Origin: Chloroflexota bacterium
GTDB taxonomy: Bacteria; Chloroflexota; Dehalococcoidia; SAR202; UBA11138
Direction of reading: 5' to 3'
Length of the DNA stretch: 10,300 nucleotides
NCBI GenBank assembly: GCA_002710885.1
Contig: PAIW01000008.1
Location: 1-10,300 of the forward strand
The translations under genes and the position numbers were made by a program. Under the pieces are notes generated by a model that did not search any database, was not told where the DNA came from, and was given only the letters and a program-made list of their open reading frames with translations. How positions within the stretch are numbered: the stretch's first letter is position 1; every line of letters begins with the position of its first letter. Below, one piece after another: positions 6,211 to 10,300 of the stretch.

Positions 6211-7467
6211 CTAGTCCGCAACCTCCGCGATGGCGGGAGCGTCCTCGAATGGCGCGCCGGTGGCAGGGTTGATGTCGAAGGACGAGGGCAGGTCCAACTC
6301 CTTCGCGATCTCTCGGACTGCGGGGATGACCTCCTGACCCATCAGCCTCAGGCTTCGCATCTGATCGTCGTGGGTCATGGCGCCGTCGCCGTCCCAGAAG
6401 AAGACACTGCCTGGTCGAAGCTCCTCAAGGATGTGGCGAATCTTGGGTATCACCGTGTCCGGCGTTCCTGTGACGATGGTGTAGTTCTCGATCTGCTCCT
6501 CGTAGGATGTGCTGAGGACTCCGCCACGGTTGGCTGTGGCCGCGTTCATGGTCGGTAGGACACGCCTGCGGGAGGTAAGGCCAGGGAGCCTCATAAGCGC
6601 CTGATTCGCGGTGCCTTCGTTGCCGGCCAGGAACGGGTTGCTGGGACCCTGGACGAACTTTCGGCCCACTTCCTCTGCCAGCTCTTCAGTCTCATCAACG
6701 TGGACTTTCCACAGGTAGCCCAGGTTCTGAGGCCCGGACTCATACCCCTCTTCTTTGGCGGTGTCGTGGTAAATCTGAAAAGCCTGCTTGGTCGGCTCCA
6801 GCTTGGTGGCGAGCATTATGTAGGGGATGCGTTGTCTGGCGGCCCACTTGAGCGAGTCTTCACTGACGACACCGGGAAGCCAAATCTGAGGGTGGGGTTT
6901 TTGGTAGGGCTTGACCCAAGGGTTGACGTAGCGGTAGTTGTAGTGCTTGCCCTCCCAGCGGAAGGGTCCAGGCTCGGTCCAGGCTTTGACGATGAACTCG
7001 TGGGCCTCCTGGAACCTCTCCCAATTATAAGGTGGGGGCGCGTTGTGGGAGACGCTCTCTCGCCCTGTCCCTCGGACCCAGCCCGACACAAGACGGCCAC
7101 GGGAGATCATGTCGATCATTGCCAATTGCTCAACCAGCCAGAGCGGGTCTTCCCAGATGGGCAGAATGTTGCCCAACAGAACGATCTTAGCCTTTTTGGT
7201 GATCTTGGCGAGGATTGAGGCTTCGACGTTCATCGCGCCGCCCATGCAGAAGGGCGTGCTGTGATGCTCGTTGAGCATTAGGCCGTCGAAACCCATCTCC
7301 TCAGCGTACACTCGCTCGTCAAGATAGCGGTTGTAAAGGTCTGCGCCGATCTGTGGGTCGTATATGTCATTGCTGAGGTCCAGGTCCCTGATGGATTTTC
7401 CTGTTGCCCCGAAGTAACCGGACTTTTGGTCCTGGTACGGCCTTTCTGTGAAGTGTCCTATAAACAT
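6211..7467 (-). CDS. LLM class flavin-dependent monooxygenase (long, 418 residues)
   Basis: This is a second bacterial-luciferase-superfamily oxygenase, clearly different from the one at 4834-5916. Family features in order: RVYAEEMGFDGLMLNEHH (52-69), the conserved early strand and active-site His region; VLLGNILPIWEDPLWLVEQ (96-114); SRGRLVSGWVRGTGRE (about 122-137), which binds the flavin phosphate; KPHPQIWLPG; and a C-terminal TGTPDTVIPKIRHI. About 50 residues more than its neighbour come from a longer N-terminus and extra C-terminal segments. ATG 7467 is preferred because AAGGAGG lies 5 bases upstream. An in-frame TTG at 7488 would add 7 residues and bury that site. The alpha/beta hydrolase gene ends 82 bases upstream on the same strand, so the two are probably co-transcribed. 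The shared job may be oxygenation of an organic compound followed by hydrolysis, but the substrate is not known. Confidence 0.93.
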   Translation of the reverse strand: MFIGHFTERPYQDQKSGYFGATGKSIRDLDLSNDIYDPQIGADLYNRYLDERVYAEEMGFDGLMLNEHHSTPFCMGGAMNVEASILAKITKKAKIVLLGNILPIWEDPLWLVEQLAMIDMISRGRLVSGWVRGTGRESVSHNAPPPYNWERFQEAHEFIVKAWTEPGPFRWEGKHYNYRYVNPWVKPYQKPHPQIWLPGVVSEDSLKWAARQRIPYIMLATKLEPTKQAFQIYHDTAKEEGYESGPQNLGYLWKVHVDETEELAEEVGRKFVQGPSNPFLAGNEGTANQALMRLPGLTSRRRVLPTMNAATANRGGVLSTSYEEQIENYTIVTGTPDTVIPKIRHILEELRPGSVFFWDGDGAMTHDDQMRSLRLMGQEVIPAVREIAKELDLPSSFDINPATGAPFEDAPAIAEVAD

Positions 7468-7549
7468 CCACGCCTCCTTGGTCTCCAATTGGCTGAAATT
7501 GGGGTTCTCTGCGCATAGCTGGGCGCCGCGTCAATAAACAATTTTACGG

Positions 7550-8350
7550 TTAACCGGACAAAAACCTCTGCACGATTCGCACGAACTCGTCAGTCTGCTC
7601 GATCTCGGGACGATGCCCCGCGTTGTCTATGATGGCAAGCTGAGAGCCTGGGATCGAATCGTTGAAGACCTGCCCTGCGCTCAGCGGAACGATGGCGTCC
7701 TCGCGGCCCCAGATGATCTGTGTGGGCAATTTCTTGAGCCTGCTCAACAGATTCGGCAGTGCAGGGTAGTGCATGTAGGGGCGCCAGCTAAGACGGCACG
7801 CCTGTTCCCTTGCAACCTCCCAGTACTCGGCCTGTTCGGGCGTCGGCTCTTCTGGGCAAATCGTCGCGAACTCTGGCGTTCCCTCTGGATTCAAAAAACT
7901 TTCAGTGATGAACTCTTTGCCAACCACCAGGAACATGTCGAATATTTCGCCGCTTGGAGGCTTGATGCCCGCGGCGTCCACGAGAATTAGCTTGTTGAAA
8001 CGACCCGGGTCCATCGTCGCCATCTCTGCGGCCAGCCATCCTCCGAAGGAGAAACCCATCATGTTGATCTGGTTCACACCCATGTCGTCGAGAGCTTCCA
8101 GGTACCAGCCTGCCATGTCTCGCATGTTCATGATCCAGTCGAGAAAGGGCGAGTCTCCGAATCCGGGATGCGAGGGGATTATCAGTTCGTTGTTCTGTCC
8201 CAGCGCCTCATGAAAATTCATCCAGCCCGGGTGTCCCATCTCGTCGTGAAGGATAAGAAGCGGCTCGCCGGAGCCTCCCTTCACCAGTTGAACACTGGTT
8301 CCCGCCAGTTCAACTATCTCTTCTGTCCATGCCTGCGAGGTTGTGGTCAC
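7550..8350 (-). CDS. Alpha/beta hydrolase
   Basis: This 266-residue cytoplasmic serine hydrolase has the full catalytic triad. The nucleophile elbow is GFSFGG with S101, the acid is D218 in GREDAIVP, and the base is H246 in NAGH. HDEMGHPGW (35-43) forms the oxyanion strand loop in place of the commoner HG motif, and HPGFGDS (61-67) is the usual family motif. A cap domain fills about 133-205. The fold suits ester or C-C bond hydrolysis, but the exact substrate is not readable. The start is GTG 8350, supported by GGAGG (8364-8360) 9 bases upstream. An ATG at 8358 is out of frame, opens only three codons and lies too near the Shine-Dalgarno site. The following gene on the strand is a flavin monooxygenase, so this enzyme may cleave the product of that reaction, such as an ester from a Baeyer-Villiger-type oxidation. 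Confidence 0.92.
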   Translation of the reverse strand: MTTTSQAWTEEIVELAGTSVQLVKGGSGEPLLILHDEMGHPGWMNFHEALGQNNELIIPSHPGFGDSPFLDWIMNMRDMAGWYLEALDDMGVNQINMMGFSFGGWLAAEMATMDPGRFNKLILVDAAGIKPPSGEIFDMFLVVGKEFITESFLNPEGTPEFATICPEEPTPEQAEYWEVAREQACRLSWRPYMHYPALPNLLSRLKKLPTQIIWGREDAIVPLSAGQVFNDSIPGSQLAIIDNAGHRPEIEQTDEFVRIVQRFLSG

Positions 8351-8364
8351 GATTTCATTCCTCC

Positions 8365-8756
8365 AAATATAGCGTTATATCGGCGCGCTGTCCCCTCCGG
8401 GTTGAAAGACGCTATCAGTCAGCGCCACGAACGCCTGATCCTGTCCGCCGATCAACCGTATTCTATCCTTAACAAGCGCGGGTGTGAAGGGCATGTAAAA
8501 TAGACGAAAAATATTCAGCCAGAATCTATCGGTCGCTAGAGAATGATTTTCACGATGGTGCCACCCATACTGGACATATGAAATCCTCATGGCATTCTGT
8601 CGACTCCGTGGCGTGAAATCGACAACGATAACGAATGAGGCTACTCAAATCAATCACAATAAGTTAACCACGATAACCCAGCGGAACGCGCGTTTCGCTG
8701 GGTTATGAGCGAACCTAACAAAGGACATGCGAGATATGATTATGGAGGCCAAGTAG
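8365..8756. other. Divergent intergenic region between hydrolase and small SH3-like gene
   Basis: No gene is certain here. A weak minus-strand promoter candidate is TTGATT (8653-8648) and TATCGT (8630-8625) with a 17-base spacer, which would give the hydrolase mRNA a leader of about 270 bases. Within that leader a 71-codon ORF (8590-8375, minus) ends 24 bases before the hydrolase GTG. It has no Shine-Dalgarno sequence and no recognised domain, so I do not call it a gene. The strong hairpin at 8673-8706 is listed separately. Confidence 0.4.
8673..8706. other. Strong hairpin ATAACCCAGCGGAACG / CGTTTCGCTGGGTTAT
   Basis: Arms 8673-8688 and 8691-8706 are inverted copies over 16 bases with one mismatch that would be a G-U pair in plus-strand RNA. 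This gives about 15 paired bases and a tight 4-base loop. It lies 50 bases before the start of the small plus-strand gene. There is no run of T on either side, so it is not a classical terminator. It could be an mRNA leader structure, a protein-binding site or a palindromic repeat. Confidence 0.6.
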
Positions 8757-8990
8757 ATGGCGAAATTTGTTGAAGGTCAACGAATCAGGGTATCCGCCAA
8801 CAGCCCTGCCGCGCCAAAGGCGTTGCGCGACCGGTTGGGGGTCATCACATCAGTCGTTATATCTCACGCCCCTGCTGATTTCATAGCGGCCCACGCCCTC
8901 GAAGACTCGGCCGAACAGAAGTACGAAGTCAAATTCGAGTTCGATGAGAAGGTTCGGCAGGTCGGCGAGGCGCAGCTGGAAACTGCATGA
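8757..8990 (+). CDS. Small hypothetical protein with probable SH3-like barrel
   Basis: The 77-residue protein has no signal peptide or membrane segment. The start is supported by GGAGG (8744-8748) 8 bases before ATG. The pattern FVEGQRIRV near the N-terminus, RDRLGVITSVV in the middle, YEVKFEFDE and a final VGEAQLETA suggests consecutive beta-strands of a small SH3-like barrel. The order G-x-x-V/I-x-V, then R-x-G-x-I, then Y-x-V-x-F resembles the beta-subunit domain of nitrile hydratases and related small stand-alone proteins. That likeness is a pattern judgement only, and no nitrile hydratase catalytic subunit is nearby. The gene stands alone on the plus strand, divergent from the hydrolase. 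The function is unknown. Confidence 0.75.
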   Translation: MAKFVEGQRIRVSANSPAAPKALRDRLGVITSVVISHAPADFIAAHALEDSAEQKYEVKFEFDEKVRQVGEAQLETA

Positions 8991-9160
8991 GGGGACCGTT
9001 ACCCTGAAGACGGGTCGCAATGGTCGCAATTGTTACGTTAGGCAGCTTTGCTCGTCCAGGCGAAAGCTCGCTGTAGAGGGCTGCTTGAGATATACCTTTC
9101 TACGGCAGCGTTGATCTTTGTCCGCTGTTCGACCTGACCCCAGGCCCTGAACTCTCCGCC

Positions 9161-9200
9161 AAAAAAGAAGACCGGCTGACCCCTGATTGGGGCCGTCTTC
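9161..9200 (-). terminator. Minus-strand terminator-like hairpin with T6 tail
   Basis: On the minus strand GAAGAC (9200-9195) pairs with GTCTTC (9172-9167). Inside, GGCCC pairs with GGG and GCC, leaving two bulges and an AATCA loop. TTTTTT (9166-9161) follows the stem directly. This is the form of an intrinsic terminator, but no gene is recognised upstream on that strand. The same bases lie inside two doubtful ORFs. Confidence 0.4.
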
Positions 9201-9870
9201 GGGTATGGTGTGTTTTGCGTCTGCTGCATCATGTATATCCGATCTCTTCGTTTGCGTTCTCCCTGGATTTAGTATGTAACGAATGGTGTTTCTGGAATCA
9301 CTCTGTATAGTGAACTCTGGGTGATGCCATGGGTGAACATAGCGGAGTCTGGACCACACGTCGCTGACGTCTTCTATAATGTAGTTGCTCGCGAGTTGGT
9401 TAGTCTCCATGCATGCGAATAACTCTTGAGAGATGAACCGGAGTTCCCAAGAACAAAAACGGGCGGGTCGGTCATTGATCTCGGCGTCAGGTTCGCTTGC
9501 ATCGTGTTTGTCGTGCTTCCCTGGAATCTAGAATTTGATATCTCTATTGAAGCACGCGTTAAGCGACTATACTTGAGATTTAGCTGACTCAACACTGGCG
9601 AGTTCCTGACGACACCCCGATCATTCGGTCGGCGTTGTTGCGCGTTCGATTCTCAAGTTCGACACGCCGGCACTAACAAGGTTGCACTTCGTTAGGTTCA
9701 ACGCGCTTCCGAAAATCGTCAAACAGGGTTATCGTGCTTGGATAAAAACGCCATCAGGAATATGGTTTCCAGCACAATTCGTAAAACTTGCTAGAGACTG
9801 CGCGTAGTGCACTGATAAAAGCATTGCCATTTATGGATGAATTTATTAATGGTTTCACCAAGTAAACATG

Positions 9871-9902
9871 GCTGTGCATAGGCGGGGACACCTATGCACA
9901 GC
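9871..9902. other. Perfect 12-bp hairpin in the gene-poor stretch
   Basis: GCTGTGCATAGG (9871-9882) and CCTATGCACAGC (9891-9902) are perfect inverted arms around the 8-base loop CGGGGACA. There is no T-run on either strand. It could be an RNA structure, a protein-binding palindrome or the remnant of a mobile element. Confidence 0.6.
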
Positions 9903-10146
9903 AACTATAGGATCGAAACATCAAAAGTTTAGAAACCTGACAGCAGGGCAATGATGTCTTGCATTCTCGTGCCCAGTTAGCAAGCTCTCTTCGCAGAAGT
10001 GGTGTTGGCGGGGCGAGGGCGAGGATCAATGTTGGCGCAATCGTGCTGAGGAGATGTAAAGGGATGTATTTGAATGGCAGTCCTGTGTTAGCATTTTCAG
10101 ACCGCACATCCCTAAGTGAGGTTACTCATAGCTGGGTAATCGACAA

Positions 10147-10233
10147 GCCGAAGTGGCGGAATGGTAGACGCGGCGGTCTCAAACACCGTTGGGCATAACG
10201 CCCGTGGGAGTTCGACTCTCCCCTTCGGCACCA
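10147..10233 (+). tRNA. tRNA-Leu (anticodon CAA)
   Basis: This 87-base type II tRNA has an acceptor stem GCCGAAG paired with CTTCGGC, a D-arm region with GGCGGAATGGTAGACGC, and an anticodon loop CTCAAAC with anticodon CAA at 10180-10182. It decodes UUG. The long variable arm GGGC-ATAAC-GCCC is typical of leucine tRNAs. The T-arm is GGGAG-TTCGACT-CTCCC. The discriminator A (10230) is followed by an encoded CCA (10231-10233). No clear promoter is seen upstream. Confidence 0.97.
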
Positions 10234-10264
10234 CTTTACATAACAAGAGCTCCTCTATAGCTAA

Positions 10265-10298
10265 ACGGGCCACTCGTTATGAGTGGCCCGTCCGTTTT
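10265..10298 (+). terminator. Intrinsic terminator after tRNA-Leu
   Basis: ACGGGCCACTC (10265-10275) and GAGTGGCCCGT (10281-10291) form a perfect 11-bp GC-rich stem with a 5-base loop GTTAT. It is followed by CCGTTTT. It lies 31 bases after the tRNA 3' end and should end its transcript. Confidence 0.8.
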
Positions 10299-10300
10299 GC

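Larger units (their letters stand above)
8991..10146. other. Gene-poor stretch upstream of tRNA-Leu
   Basis: No convincing gene occurs in about 1.15 kb. Minus-strand ORFs at 9033-9410 (125 codons) and 9038-9232 (64 codons) overlap in different frames, lack Shine-Dalgarno sequences and show no known motif. The stretch does hold a 9-bp tandem repeat GGTCGCAAT (9013-9021, 9022-9030), a minus-strand terminator-like hairpin (9161-9200) and a 12-bp hairpin (9871-9902). The part at about 9700-9870 looks richer in A and T than the genes. It may be a decayed gene or island next to the tRNA, or it may hold an unrecognised RNA. I see no integrase or copy of the tRNA 3' end. Confidence 0.5.

Noticed and set aside
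5973..6221. 82-codon minus-strand frame between the two monooxygenases
   Set aside because: It spans the hairpin terminator and the candidate operator and shows no protein motif.
7468..7488. TTG start 7 codons upstream of the long monooxygenase
   Set aside because: It would place the strong AAGGAGG site inside the coding sequence. ATG 7467 fits better.
8713..9043. Integron cassette reading: ACCTAAC (8713-8719) and GTTAGGC (9037-9043) around the small gene
   Set aside because: These 7-mers match attC core patterns, but there is no folded attC between them at normal length (the gene fills the space) and no integrase. The short degenerate cores are expected by chance.
9375..9380. Perfect TATAAT on the plus strand
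   Set aside because: No reasonable -35 box lies 16-18 bases upstream and no gene follows.
9033..9410. 125-codon minus-strand ORF
   Set aside because: It has no ribosome site and no recognisable domain, runs through a terminator-like hairpin and overlaps another frame of similar quality.
9959..10198. 79-codon plus-strand frame
   Set aside because: It runs into the tRNA-Leu gene and has no motif.

Overview
The window looks like a chromosomal segment of an uncultured, probably marine, Chloroflexota bacterium of the SAR202 type. This rests on gene content, not on a phylogenetic marker. Two luciferase-like flavin monooxygenases and one mandelate-racemase-type enolase superfamily enzyme sit within 5 kb, and published SAR202 genomes are known for expanded families of exactly these two kinds. 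Base composition is moderate and Shine-Dalgarno sites (AAGGAGG, GGAGG, AGGAG) are strong for most genes. Short dispersed repeats fill several gene gaps. The lineage should be treated as an inference.

Layout, left to right. Positions 1-158 (minus) hold the start of a response regulator that is stopped by an in-frame TAA. A 374-base non-coding leader follows, with a possible short upstream ORF. Positions 533-2410 (plus) encode a twin-ATPase ABC-F protein. Positions 2411-2622 carry a dispersed palindromic repeat and one copy of an 18-bp element. Then come five minus-strand metabolic genes: an enolase-superfamily dehydratase-like enzyme (2623-3705), pantothenate synthetase panC (3932-4765), a LimB-like flavin monooxygenase (4834-5916), a second, longer flavin monooxygenase (6211-7467) and an alpha/beta hydrolase (7550-8350). 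A divergent region of about 400 bases contains a strong hairpin. It leads to a 77-residue SH3-like small protein on the plus strand (8757-8990). Positions 8991-10146 have no convincing gene but contain several hairpins. The window ends with a tRNA-Leu(CAA) gene and a terminator.

How the genes work together: the hydrolase and second monooxygenase are probably one transcription unit (82-base gap, strong internal Shine-Dalgarno) ended by the hairpin at 6149-6183. A flavin oxygenase plus a serine hydrolase fits oxidation of an organic substrate followed by ester or C-C hydrolysis, for example Baeyer-Villiger type chemistry. The LimB-like monooxygenase and panC probably form a second unit (68-base gap). 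The enolase-superfamily gene appears to have its own promoter and is flanked by an exact 18-bp inverted repeat. That places complementary sequences at the two ends of its expected mRNA, one of them touching the Shine-Dalgarno site. I see no transposase, integrase, CRISPR array or defence operon. No clear new system is visible. The best leads are the enolase-flanking repeat, an orphan minus-strand terminator at 9161-9200, and the gene-poor stretch next to the tRNA.
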